Assembly: GCA_946699065.1 (NCBI GenBank)
Contig: CAMPDV010000225.1
Location: forward strand, 404,522-468,521
DNA from: Loxodes magnus
Taxonomy: Eukaryota; Ciliophora; Karyorelictea; Loxodida; Loxodidae
Direction: 5' to 3'
DNA: 64,000 nt
The notes beneath the pieces are model-generated. The model was given only the letters and a program-made list of their open reading frames with translations, searched no databases and was not told where the DNA came from. Position numbers and translations under genes: made by a program. Every line of letters starts with the position of its first letter. The first letter of the stretch is position 1. Positions 47,861-61,200 of the stretch are shown one piece after another.

Positions 47861-49771
47861 AAAATTAAAATTCTTAATAAGATTGATAGATAGATAGTTA
47901 TTATTTTTTTGGCTAGATTTCTTAGATTTGATACATGTGCAGATTTTATATTTCCTAATTAATTTTTTCAAAGAGAAAAAAATAAATTTGTTTGGAATAT
48001 CCATAATTTATGCTAGCAGTCAGATATTCTATTTATTAACTAAGAAAAATTTTAATTCTTCATATTTTTTAAAATTGTATATTTCTCATGTAAAATTAAA
48101 ATAATAGCAAGTTTTAGAATTTATAAGACTTTCAAGTTATCTTCCTATAAAGAATGTAAAATTAGAATATTGAAATTTTTAACTTATTTTCTTTTTTTTT
48201 TTTATTTTTAAATATTATATCTAAATTTTGCTAAATAATTAAAATTATAAGAAAGAAGTAATTTAAAGATTTTAAACTTATTATTTTATTTTTATTATAT
48301 TTAAATTAAAAAAAATTTAAAGCTAAAGTTCTTTAGCATTATAATTTTTATAATTATATACAATTTAATTTTTATAATTATTTCATCAAATTTCATTAAT
48401 ATATTTAATACTTACTTTTATAATTTCAATTATATTTTTATAGATATATTTAATTTACTGTTTCTTTATTTTATAATATTTGAATCCTTTCTCTAAATGA
48501 ATAAACAATTTAATTAAAAAACTTCTTTAGTATTAATTATTATTTTTTAAATAGAATATCCAATTTTATATTTTATAAAAATTATTTATAAAATTCAAAC
48601 AATTTTTTGCATTTTTAAGTAAACAAACTTGGTCTCTTTATATATTAGAATATATTATTTTTTATTTAAAAAGGATTATGAATATATAGATAAAAAATTG
48701 AAATGCTTCTTTAAATTTTTTTAAATTTTACTAACTGAAATAAAATAGCAATAAAATTGAATTAAAATATTTTAGAAGCTTAAAGTTATAAATTCTCTAT
48801 TATTTCTTTAATTTATATTTCCTGTAGTTTAATTATTAAAATTTACTTACACTTAGTAAGATTAATGAATAGTTTTTATACTATTTCTAATAATTTTAAT
48901 TTTGAATTCATCATTTCTCTTTATAAATTTTAACTTTTGTTATTAATTTGAAAAAAATCATTAAATTAATTATGAATAAAATTTTATATATATATCATTC
49001 CAAGACAAAAAGAATTTAGCTACATATTTACTTAATTATAAAATAAGAAAATACATCAATTAATCTTAGACATTAATTTTTTGATTTATTAGTTAAAAAT
49101 TATGTAAATATTTTTATATTTTAAAATATTAAAATTTTATTTAAAATTCATTATTTTGATAAAATTTAAATAGAATATTAAAAAAAATTGTCTTATAAAC
49201 TAAGGATAAATATGAGATATATTTATATGCAATTTTTTAATAATAGTTTTCCTTTAGTAATAAAAGAAAATATTAATTTAATTTTTTTATTAACCATAAA
49301 ATTTAGATTTAAACTAAATGCCTTAAATATATGTTTTAAATTTTGTGAAATAACCTTTTTTGTTTCCGAGTATTTATTTATCACTGTTAAAAATTGAATG
49401 AAAAAAATGACTTTTTTATTTAAAAAATTAAAAACTAAAAAAGTTTAATTTTAAAGGAAGAAAAATTTTATAATATTTAAAATTTATATTTGATAGATAA
49501 ATAATTTTATATTTATAAATAATTAAATAAAATTTGATTTTTTTAATTTATTTTAATTCTGTTATTAGAGCTTAATTTTTAAATAAATTTACAAATTCAT
49601 TTTAGTATTCAAATTTAAATACTCTTAAATATCTAATTAAAAATTTTTATTTTCATCAAATATTTTACTAAACATATTTATAATAATTTATATTTGCATT
49701 ATTGAAAATAATAAAGAAAAATTAATTAAACAGAAATTTAATGTTAAAATTAAGTTTGAATTTTTTTAAGT
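47861..49771. other. AT-rich intergenic region
   Basis: About 1.9 kb, among the most AT-rich parts of the window. No frame stands out and no repeat or RNA was seen. Confidence 0.45.
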
Positions 49772-51553
49772 TCAACTAATTCTATTTCCATTCTCCCAAT
49801 TCTATTCTTCTATTTTTCCATTTTAATACGTAAATGTACCTTTTCCTGATTTTTTGCCTTCTTCGTATCGTCCTTCGTATTTTTCTCCATTTTTAAACTT
49901 ATAAATTCCAAAACCATGTAGTTTATCTTTTAAAAACTGTCCTTCATATTAATTTCCGCAGGCTAAATAAAATATTCCTTTACCTTATTTTAATCCGTCT
50001 ACACTTTAACCTTCGTATTTATCTCCATTCTTATATTATCAAATACCATATCCATGCGGTTTATCTTTTAAATATTCTCCTTCGTAAATATCTCCATCTA
50101 TATAATAAAATTTTCCATTTCCTTGTTTGATTCCATCTATAAAATTACCTTCATATTTATTTCCACTCTTATATTTTTTTATTCCAAAACCATGAGGCTT
50201 ATCTTTTAGCCATTCACCTTCATATATTTCTCCATCTGTATAATAAAAAATTCCTTTTCCTTATTTTTATCCTTTCACATAACTTCCTTCATATTTTTAG
50301 CCATCTTCATAAATAAAAATTCCTTAGTCATGCATTTTATCTTTCTAAAATTCTCCTTCATATATATCTCCGTTTTAAAAATTTAATATTCCTTTTCCTT
50401 ATTTAAAACCTTTAGCAAAATTTCCTACGTATCTGTCTCCATTATTGAATTTATAAGTTCCATATCCATGCATTTTGTCTTTCTAAAATTCTCCTTCATA
50501 AATATCTCCACTTGCAAAATAAATGATTCCCTTACCTTGCTTTTACCCATCTATATATTATCCTTAATATCTAGTTCCATCTTTGCTTTTATAAATGCCA
50601 TTTCCATGCTTCTAATCGTTATTTCACTCTCCTTCATATACATTTCCATTAGTTTAATAATAAATACCTTTTCCTTATTTCAATCCATTTACAAAATTAC
50701 CTTCGTATTTATTCCCATTCTTATATTTATAAGTTCCATATCCATATGGGTTTCCATTTTTAGTTTATCCATTATATTTATCTCCATTTTATAATTTTAA
50801 AATTTCAATTTTTGTTTTTGAGTTATTTTCCTTTTTTTCCTCAAATGTAGAACATTATTTTATATTTTTAAATTCTTATATTTTTTCTTGCTCTTAAATT
50901 ATATAATTTTTCTATTTCTATTTCTATTTTTCTTACTCTTATTTTTTTTAGTTTACCAATTATTTTTTTACGATCAATCATTTTTCTTCTAGTTGTATAA
51001 TTTCATTTTCTTTTTATATTAATATAACTTCCATTTCTTGTTAATTATTATTCAATTCTTGTTCTTATAAAATATAGTTTCCACCTGATTACTCAAATTT
51101 CATCTTGACTAATATATTTTTGCTTAACTTTATTGTTTTTAGTTTTTTTAATAGCTCATTTAAGAAAAGATTACTATTTTTCAGGATATTTTGACTTATA
51201 AAAAGTGTAAAATCTTAATACAATTCATTTTATTTCTTTGCTATATCTTATACAACCTATTTTAGTATTATTTCTTACTATTTCAATTTTTCTATTATTT
51301 CGTTTATTCTTTTTATTTCGTTTTCATTTTGTTAGGATTTCTCTCCGGTAATATTACAAACTTAAAGATATTTAGGATTTACATTAAATTTTTGGTTGCA
51401 AAGAGTACATTAATAATAGTTAAACCTTTAAAATTGATCTGAAATGCAAACAGCACAAATAAAATGTGAATAGTAGCAAGGAAGTATGATTGGAATTCTT
51501 TAATTAGAATTAAAGGAATTCAAACATTAATTACACTTCTAAATATTATCCAT
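49772..51553 (-). CDS. RING finger / MORN-repeat protein, copy 2
   Basis: ATG 51553 (MDNIQKCNQC) to TGA 49772-49774 is exactly 594 codons (593 residues), no intron. RING ligands C7, C10, C26, H30, C33, C36, C49 and C52 have the same spacing as in copy 1. A coiled-coil section of about 180 residues follows, then about fourteen 23-residue MORN repeats (YKNG..YEG.. pattern). MORN Trp codons are a mix of TGA and TGG; the last, seven codons before the stop, is TGG. The final repeat ends EEQNWENGNRIS, close to the EEQAWQNGKRIL of copy 1. It has about five more MORN repeats than copy 1, probably by internal repeat expansion. Likely a ubiquitin ligase tethered by MORN repeats; the target is unknown. 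Confidence 0.9.
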
Positions 51554-53188
51554 TTATTATAAAACTGAGTAATTTAAGGAAAATAATAAAATATATAAAA
51601 TAAAAAAATAATTTTATACTTTCAAGCTCTTAATAAGATAGCTTTAATAATATTAAATTTAATAAATATAACATTTAATATTTAAATTGTCACAGAAAAA
51701 TTGAAATAGAATCTGATTTTTTCTAATTCAGAACTACGATTATTGATTTTTAAGAAGAATTTAAATTTTTTAGTTAGCTAAGTTAGCATAGAATAAATCT
51801 TTCTCTTAAAAAAAATTCAATTTTTTCTAATTAACAGTTATTATGAGGATATTTATGGATCTTGTAATTAAAAAAGATTTGATACTTTTTAAGGAATATT
51901 TAAATTTATATGAAAATTATTAAAATTTTTTATTCTATTTTTAACTATTCTTTTTTGTAAAATTTGTAAAAAGATCTTTAATTATTTTATTTTAAATATA
52001 GCATAGCACAAAATTAAATATTTTTATTTAAAATATTAAAAATTTTTTAATATTTTTAATTAATTTTTATTTCTCTAATTTGCCATGAAATTAATTTATA
52101 AGTAATCAAAAATTATTAACAGTATAAGCAAATATTTTAAATTATTTAAAATTTTAGTTATATATATTGTTTTTAATATTTTAAATTCTTTTATGGTTTT
52201 AATTATAAATTATTTTAGATCTTTTAAAATTAACAAATTAATATTTAATTCAAATATAAAAGAATGAACTAAACTATTTTTCACAAAGTCTATTTTCTTC
52301 AAAATGGATTCCAATTAACTATTTATAATTTTACTTGGTAATTCTTTATTTTAAGACGAAATTTTTTATAATAATTATTAAAAAAAGAGATATTTTAATA
52401 TCATTGTTTTCATTAAATTTATTAGAAATATTTTAAATCATTTATATTAATAGTAAAATTTTATAAAAATAAATGTTTTATTTAAAAATATCTTAATTTA
52501 ATAATTTAGTTTATTATTACATAAAATATATTAAAAATTAAAAGTTTCTCATTTAAGTTATAGTTAATAGATAAACTATTACGATAAAAATAAATAGCTT
52601 CTTCAAAATATATATATATTTTTATCTTTTATATATAATAACTATTTATTTTTAAATTTTTCGCCTAGATTAGTCAGTTATTATTTGATAGAAATCATCT
52701 TTTTTTCAACATTTTAATGATTGTAAAATCTTAATTTTTAAATTTTATTACCTTTATTTTATGAAGTTTTTACAATAAAATAATTAAAATTATAAAAGAT
52801 ATAAAAAGAGGAAATTTATCTATATTTTTATTAATTTTTCATGTAACTGTATTATATAGAAAAATATTATGATTTTAAATCTATTCATTTTATAAAAATA
52901 TATCTTAAATAAAATTTATTATATAATTTGTTTTTTTATAACTTTCAAAGTTTTAAATCCAATAGTATTTAAATTCCTTTAATAAAAATATTATAATATT
53001 TGTTTAATTTTTATGTAATGGAACGACAGATAAAATTTATTTTTATCTCTTTTTAAAATAGTTTGTCTTTATTTTTTATTTCTTAGATATTTAATTGATA
53101 TGTTATATTTCCCCTATTTTTTTACATTTAGTCTGTTTAAAAATAAATTAAATATAAGTTAAATATTTTCTATTTAATATAGTAAAAA
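51554..53188. other. AT-rich intergenic region
   Basis: About 1.6 kb upstream of RING-MORN copy 2 with no recognisable gene, repeat or RNA. Confidence 0.45.
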
Positions 53189-53989
53189 ATGGAAGGCTTA
53201 AAGAAAGGTTTCTACACCACCTCCAAGAAATAGGAGAGGAAACCAGAAACCGAAATAACCCAGATCCCTGCCAAGTAACAAGAATCTCATCTATCAGGAA
53301 CACAAACCAGGGAAGAGTACTAAAAGACTAGGAAAAGCAACGAAATTACCCCGGCATCTTAGGAGAAGTCGAGGAAACAACCTTAGTCTGCTCTACATTA
53401 GAGACATCGGAAGTCTATCCTTCCGGACAAATGAGTGTGGAGCAGCTTCTAAAGTAGTGCTAAGGCTCTAGCAAGAGATAAAAAAGCTTAAAAGGGAAAA
53501 TACGAAACTAATGGACCTGATTGAGCAACAGGATACAAGAGAGCTCCGAATGGCTAACTGGGAAAGGGAGCTCGACAACATCTGGAAACACCAAAAGGAA
53601 TAAATGAAACATATGAATGACTCAATAAAGACGATTTAAGAGCAGAACAAGAAAATAATCAAGAGCCAGAGCCAAGTGCAAGAAATTCCTAAGATAGAGA
53701 AAATGGACATTGAAGAAGAGCAAGTAATCAAAATGACAAGAGAGAAAAGAATTAAGAAGAAATGCTATTTCTGTGGTAGCTATAGACACATATATAAGAA
53801 ATGTAGGAAATTCCAGGAATACAAAAAGAGAATATTGGATAAGAGAAAAGAAAGAAAGAGAAACGCTCTATTGAAACGCAGAGGGGAATATATATAAAAA
53901 AAGATGGAATCAAAGAAGTGGTGAAAAAAGAATCTTAATAATACGGAAGAAGGGAAAACAAGAAATGTAAATAGGACCAAGGAAGAGAA
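53189..53989 (+). pseudogene. Zinc-knuckle (Gag-like) ORF with frameshifts
   Basis: A GC-richer island (about 40% G+C by eye) that starts s harply at ATG 53189 (MEGLKKGFYTTSKKQERKPE). The coding-like phase changes twice: phase 2 to about 53350, phase 1 (GILGEVEETTLVCS, GQMSVEQLLKQCQ) to about 53465, then phase 0 with coiled coil LQQEIKKLKRENTKLMDL and a CCHC knuckle CYFCGSYRHIYKKC near 53762-53803, followed by a very basic tail. The knuckle has C-x2-C-x4-H-x4-C spacing. Trp codons are TGG, unlike most neighbours, suggesting different origin or recent arrival. Probably a retroelement ORF1, decayed. A hairpin lies 43 bp downstream. Confidence 0.6.
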
Positions 53990-54031
53990 AACAAGACATA
54001 AATCAAGAAAACTTTTTACAGACTTATTTTA

Positions 54032-54056
54032 CGCGGCGGTAATGTAGACTGCTGCG
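54032..54056 (+). other. Strong hairpin, possible element 3' terminus
   Basis: CGCGGCGGT pairs with ACTGCTGCG across a 7-base loop (AATGTAG): nine pairs, two of them G-U. It is very GC-rich for this window and directly follows the Gag-like ORF. AT-rich sequence with taaat-type repeats begins just after it, as with the other element hairpins, although its sequence is different from theirs. Confidence 0.55.
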
Positions 54057-54324
54057 AAACATTTAAATCAAATAATAAATTAAATTTCTATTTATATGTA
54101 AAATAATAAATTTTAAATTCCATCTTTATATTTAGATAATCTATTAATCTTTTATTTTTAGTTATCAACTTAAAATTTAAAATTTATCTATATTTGTATC
54201 CAAATTTTAATACTTATGAAAAAATAGTGAGATAATTTTTTAACTATAACTTATCTTAAGTTTATTTATAACTTTTATTTAAATTTATCATTAATAAAGG
54301 AATCTTTATAATATAAGTTAAATA

Positions 54325-54612
54325 GAAGAGGGCAATCCTTCCAATGTGATTGATTTAAACTTCGGTACTAGAAGTATCTCGAGGGAAGAAATGAGCAAGA
54401 ATCTTGGTAAGAGCCAAGGTAGACAAGACTTAGGTATTAAATAGCTTTATGTTGAACGATATTAGATACTAAAATTTTCATGGCAGTACTCTGACTTTGG
54501 CCCTAAATAAGACAAGAATTTTTAAGGAATGAAATCCCCGGGCAAACTATAATGTGGAAAACTTTAATTGGAGAAATACGCGGTATTATGGTGCAACGAG
54601 CTCTATAATCTC
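54325..54612 (+). mobile_element. 5'-truncated non-LTR-like element, fragment e
   Basis: A plus-strand fragment that reads as LRYQKYLEGRNEQESWQEPR, later LWPQIRQEFLRNEIPGQTIM, with Trp as TGA and TGG. It ends in a diverged terminal hairpin (54571-54603) followed by the ctctataatc that also follows the hairpins of fragments a and b. It resembles fragment d in protein. No catalytic RT motif is included. Confidence 0.48.
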
Positions 54613-54622
54613 AGAATTTTTT

Positions 54623-55265
54623 TAATTAAAATGGAAAATTAAGGCGAAGCTACATTTCTTAGATTACCAAAATAAGGCTGAACAAAAACCTAAAACAAAT
54701 TTAACAGATTACATTTTGAGAACTAAAATGCATGATATTCATGAGGATAACAATTATAGATTAATATATGCATCGAAAAAATTGATTACTAAATTTTAGA
54801 AGTCTAAAGACGTTTTTATTAATATATATTAAACAATAATTCAAATTTCTGATAATAATCTATTATCAAATCGGACGGCAAAAATTAAATACAGTTAATT
54901 TTAAATGAAACACAAAAAGGAAGAAGATTGTGAAATTTTTTTTTAGAAAAATTATTTTTATTTTCTTTGATAATTTATCTGGTAATAAACTTATTTAAAA
55001 GTTGTATCGCTATATTTCTTTACTATTTATATTGATATGCCAAAAAAATTTATACATATCAATCTTCTAATTTTTCTATAACATAGAAGAAATTGTTGAG
55101 ATTAATCCTCGAGAGTTATAATCGTGACTCAAATGAATGCGGATAAGTAATTTAGAAAAAAAAGTCAAGCATATATGAAAAATTTAACTGAAGCAAGATT
55201 TAAGAGTAAACTATTTTCAATTTTAAATAAAAAAGATGCAAAATATATTTAATTATCAGTTTACT
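54623..55265 (+). pseudogene. Coding-like fragments next to the satellite
   Basis: Two stretches have protein-like composition: about 54635-54950 (AKLHFLDYQNKAEQKPKTNL, then TKMHDIHEDNNYRLIYASKK) and about 55122-55265 (MNADKQFRKKSQAYMKNLTE). A sequence bounded by gtaataaa and aacatag lies between them and could be an intron, but the phases are not clearly compatible. Family unknown. The satellite begins immediately after. Confidence 0.3.
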
Positions 55266-55269
55266 TATT

Positions 55270-58200
55270 TAAAAAAACATTGTTTTTGATATGTTTTGAA
55301 GTGAGAAATTAAAATTTTAATACCAGAGTGAGTTAACAATGTATGAAAAATAGTTGTGTAATTTTTAAAGTAAAAAAAAACATTGTTTTTGATATGTTTT
55401 GAAGTGAGAAATTAAAATTTTAATACCAGAGTGAGTTAACAATGTATGAAAAATAGTTGTGTAATTTTTAAAGTAAAAAAAAAACATTGTTTTTGATATG
55501 TTTTGAAGTGAGAAATTAAAATTTTAATACCAGAGTGAGTTAACAATGTATGAAAAATAGTTGTGTAATTTTTAAAGTAAAAAAAAACATTGTTTTTGAT
55601 ATGTTTTGAAGTGAGAAATTAAAATTTTAATACCAGAGTGAGTTAACAATGTATGAAAAATAGTTGTGTAATTTTTAAAGTAAAAAAAAACATTGTTTTT
55701 GATATGTTTTGAAGTGAGAAATTAAAATTTTAATATCAGAGTGAGTTAACAATGTATGAAAAATAGTTGTGTAATTTTTAAAGTAAAAAAAAACATTGTT
55801 TTTGATATGTTTTGAAGTGAGAAATTAAAATTTTAATACCAGAGTGAGTTAACAATGTATGAAAAATAGTTGTGTAATTTTTAAAGTAAAAAAAAACATT
55901 GTTTTTGATATGTTTTGAAGTGAGAAATTAAAATTTTAATACCAGAGTGAGTTAACAATGTATGAAAAATAGTTGTGTAATTTTTAAAGTAAAAAAAAAA
56001 CATTGTTTTTGATATGTTTTGAAGTGAGAAATTAAAATTTTAATACCAGAGTGAGTTAACAATGTATGAAAAATAGTTGTGTAATTTTTAAAGTAAAAAA
56101 AAACATTGTTTTTGATATGTTTTGAAGTGAGAAATTAAAATTTTAATACCAGAGTGAGTTAACAATGTATGAAAAATAGTTGTGTAATTTTTAAAGTAAA
56201 AAAAAACATTGTTTTTGATATGTTTTGAAGTGAGAAATTAAAATTTTAATACCAGAGTGAGTTAACAATGTATGAAAAATAGTTGTGTAATTTTTAAAGT
56301 AAAAAAAAACATTGTTTTTGATATGTTTTGAAGTGAGAAATTAAAATTTTAATATCAGAGTGAGTTAACAATGTATGAAAAATAGTTGTGTAATTTTTAA
56401 AGTAAAAAAAAACATTGTTTTTGATATGTTTTGAAGTGAGAAATTAAAATTTTAATACCAGAGTGAGTTAACAATGTATGAAAAATAGTTGTGTAATTTT
56501 TAAAGTAAAAAAAAACATTGTTTTTGATATGTTTTGAAGTGAGAAATTAAAATTTTAATACCAGAGTGAGTTAACAATGTATGAAAAATAGTTGTGTAAT
56601 TTTTAAAGTAAAAAAAAACATTGTTTTTGATATGTTTTGAAGTGAGAAATTAAAATTTTAATACCAGAGTGAGTTAACAATGTATGAAAAATAGTTGTGT
56701 AATTTTTAAAGTAAAAAAAAACATTGTTTTTGATATGTTTTGAAGTGAGAAATTAAAATTTTAATACCAGAGTGAGTTAACAATGTATGAAAAATAGTTG
56801 TGTAATTTTTAAAGTAAAAAAAAACATTGTTTTTGATATGTTTTGAAGTGAGAAATTAAAATTTTAATACCAGAGTGAGTTAACAATGTATGAAAAATAG
56901 TTGTGTAATTTTTAAAGTAAAAAAAAACATTGTTTTTGATATGTTTTGAAGTGAGAAATTAAAATTTTAATACCAGAGTGAGTTAACAATGTATGAAAAA
57001 TAGTTGTGTAATTTTTAAAGTAAAAAAAAACATTGTTTTTGATATGTTTTGAAGTGAGAAATTAAAATTTTAATACCAGAGTGAGTTAACAATGTATGAA
57101 AAATAGTTGTGTAATTTTTAAAGTAAAAAAAAACATTGTTTTTGATATGTTTTGAAGTGAGAAATTAAAATTTTAATACCAGAGTGAGTTAACAATGTAT
57201 GAAAAATAGTTGTGTAATTTTTAAAGTAAAAAAAAACATTGTTTTTGATATGTTTTGAAGTGAGAAATTAAAATTTTAATATCAGAGTGAGTTAACAATG
57301 TATGAAAAATAGTTGTGTAATTTTTAAAGTAAAAAAAAACATTGTTTTTGATATGTTTTGAAGTGAGAAATTAAAATTTTAATATCAGAGTGAGTTAACA
57401 ATGTATGAAAAATAGTTGTGTAATTTTTAAAGTAAAAAAAAACATTGTTTTTGATATGTTTTGAAGTGAGAAATTAAAATTTTAATACCAGAGTGAGTTA
57501 ACAATGTATGAAAAATAGTTGTGTAATTTTTAAAGTAAAAAAAAACATTGTTTTTGATATGTTTTGAAGTGAGAAATTAAAATTTTAATACCAGAGTGAG
57601 TTAACAATGTATGAAAAATAGTTGTGTAATTTTTAAAGTAAAAAAAAACATTGTTTTTGATATGTTTTGAAGTGAGAAATTAAAATTTTAATATCAGAGT
57701 GAGTTAACAATGTATGAAAAATAGTTGTGTAATTTTTAAAGTAAAAAAAAACATTGTTTTTGATATGTTTTGAAGTGAGAAATTAAAATTTTAATACCAG
57801 AGTGAGTTAACAATGTATGAAAAATAGTTGTGTAATTTTTAAAGTAAAAAAAAACATTGTTTTTGATATGTTTTGAAGTGAGAAATTAAAATTTTAATAC
57901 CAGAGTGAGTTAACAATGTATGAAAAATAGTTGTGTAATTTTTAAAGTAAAAAAAAACATTGTTTTTGATATGTTTTGAAGTGAGAAATTAAAATTTTAA
58001 TATCAGAGTGAGTTAACAATGTATGAAAAATAGTTGTGTAATTTTTAAAGTAAAAAAAAACATTGTTTTTGATATGTTTTGAAGTGAGAAATTAAAATTT
58101 TAATATCAGAGTGAGTTAACAATGTATGAAAAATAGTTGTGTAATTTTTAAAGTAAAAAAAAACATTGTTTTTGATATGTTTTGAAGTGAGAAATTAAAA

Positions 58201-61200
58201 TTTTAATACCAGAGTGAGTTAACAATGTATGAAAAATAGTTGTGTAATTTTTAAAGTAAAAAAAAACATTGTTTTTGATATGTTTTGAAGTGAGAAATTA
58301 AAATTTTAATACCAGAGTGAGTTAACAATGTATGAAAAATAGTTGTGTAATTTTTAAAGTAAAAAAAAACATTGTTTTTGATATGTTTTGAAGTGAGAAA
58401 TTAAAATTTTAATATCAGAGTGAGTTAACAATGTATGAAAAATAGTTGTGTAATTTTTAAAGTAAAAAAAAACATTGTTTTTGATATGTTTTGAAGTGAG
58501 AAATTAAAATTTTAATACCAGAGTGAGTTAACAATGTATGAAAAATAGTTGTGTAATTTTTAAAGTAAAAAAAAACATTGTTTTTGATATGTTTTGAAGT
58601 GAGAAATTAAAATTTTAATACCAGAGTGAGTTAACAATGTATGAAAAATAGTTGTGTAATTTTTAAAGTAAAAAAAAACATTGTTTTTGATATGTTTTGA
58701 AGTGAGAAATTAAAATTTTAATACCAGAGTGAGTTAACAATGTATGAAAAATAGTTGTGTAATTTTTAAAGTAAAAAAAAACATTGTTTTTGATATGTTT
58801 TGAAGTGAGAAATTAAAATTTTAATACCAGAGTGAGTTAACAATGTATGAAAAATAGTTGTGTAATTTTTAAAGTAAAAAAAAACATTGTTTTTGATATG
58901 TTTTGAAGTGAGAAATTAAAATTTTAATATCAGAGTGAGTTAACAATGTATGAAAAATAGTTGTGTAATTTTTAAAGTAAAAAAAAACATTGTTTTTGAT
59001 ATGTTTTGAAGTGAGAAATTAAAATTTTAATATCAGAGTGAGTTAACAATGTATGAAAAATAGTTGTGTAATTTTTAAAGTAAAAAAAAACATTGTTTTT
59101 GATATGTTTTGAAGTGAGAAATTAAAATTTTAATACCAGAGTGAGTTAACAATGTATGAAAAATAGTTGTGTAATTTTTAAAGTAAAAAAAAACATTGTT
59201 TTTGATATGTTTTGAAGTGAGAAATTAAAATTTTAATACCAGAGTGAGTTAACAATGTATGAAAAATAGTTGTGTAATTTTTAAAGTAAAAAAAAACATT
59301 GTTTTTGATATGTTTTGAAGTGAGAAATTAAAATTTTAATACCAGAGTGAGTTAACAATGTATGAAAAATAGTTGTGTAATTTTTAAAGTAAAAAAAAAC
59401 ATTGTTTTTGATATGTTTTGAAGTGAGAAATTAAAATTTTAATATCAGAGTGAGTTAACAATGTATGAAAAATAGTTGTGTAATTTTTAAAGTAAAAAAA
59501 AACATTGTTTTTGATATGTTTTGAAGTGAGAAATTAAAATTTTAATATCAGAGTGAGTTAACAATGTATGAAAAATAGTTGTGTAATTTTTAAAGTAAAA
59601 AAAAACATTGTTTTTGATATGTTTTGAAGTGAGAAATTAAAATTTTAATACCAGAGTGAGTTAACAATGTATGAAAAATAGTTGTGTAATTTTTAAAGTA
59701 AAAAAAAACATTGTTTTTGATATGTTTTGAAGTGAGAAATTAAAATTTTAATATCAGAGTGAGTTAACAATGTATGAAAAATAGTTGTGTAATTTTTAAA
59801 GTAAAAAAAAACATTGTTTTTGATATGTTTTGAAGTGAGAAATTAAAATTTTAATACCAGAGTGAGTTAACAATGTATGAAAAATAGTTGTGTAATTTTT
59901 AAAGTAAAAAAAAACATTGTTTTTGATATGTTTTGAAGTGAGAAATTAAAATTTTAATACCAGAGTGAGTTAACAATGTATGAAAAATAGTTGTGTAATT
60001 TTTAAAGTAAAAAAAAACATTGTTTTTGATATGTTTTGAAGTGAGAAATTAAAATTTTAATATCAGAGTGAGTTAACAATGTATGAAAAATAGTTGTGTA
60101 ATTTTTAAAGTAAAAAAAAACATTGTTTTTGATATGTTTTGAAGTGAGAAATTAAAATTTTAATATCAGAGTGAGTTAACAATGTATGAAAAATAGTTGT
60201 GTAATTTTTAAAGTAAAAAAAAACATTGTTTTTGATATGTTTTGAAGTGATGTTTTGAAGTGAGAAATTAAAATTTTAATACCAGAGTGAGTTAACAATG
60301 TATGAAAAATAGTTGTGTAATTTTTAAAGTAAAAAAAAACATTGTTTTTGATATGTTTTGAAGTGAGAAATTAAAATTTTAATATCAGAGTGAGTTAACA
60401 ATGTATGAAAAATAGTTGTGTAATTTTTAAAGTAAAAAAAAACATTGTTTTTGATATGTTTTGAAGTGAGAAATTAAAATTTTAATACCAGAGTGAGTTA
60501 ACAATGTATGAAAAATAGTTGTGTAATTTTTAAAGTAAAAAAAAACATTGTTTTTGATATGTTTTGAAGTGAGAAATTAAAATTTTAATACCAGAGTGAG
60601 TTAACAATGTATGAAAAATAGTTGTGTAATTTTTAAAGTAAAAAAAAAACATTGTTTTTGATATGTTTTGAAGTGAGAAATTAAAATTTTAATATCAGAG
60701 TGAGTTAACAATGTATGAAAAATAGTTGTGTAATTTTTAAAGTAAAAAAAAAACATTGTTTTTGATATGTTTTGAAGTGAGAAATTAAAATTTTAATACC
60801 AGAGTGAGTTAACAATGTATGAAAAATAGTTGTGTAATTTTTTAAAGTAAAAAAAAACATTGTTTTTGATATGTTTTGAAGTGAGAAATTAAAATTTTAA
60901 TACCAGAGTGAGTTAACAATGTATGAAAAATAGTTGTGTAATTTTTAAAGTAAAAAAAAACATTGTTTTTGATATGTTTTGAAGTGAGAAATTAAAATTT
61001 TAATACCAGAGTGAGTTAACAATGTATGAAAAATAGTTGTGTAATTTTTAAAGTAAAAAAAAACATTGTTTTTGATATGTTTTGAAGTGAGAAATTAAAA
61101 TTTTAATATCAGAGTGAGTTAACAATGTATGAAAAATAGTTGTGTAATTTTTAAAGTAAAAAAAAACATTGTTTTTGATATGTTTTGAAGTGAGAAATTA

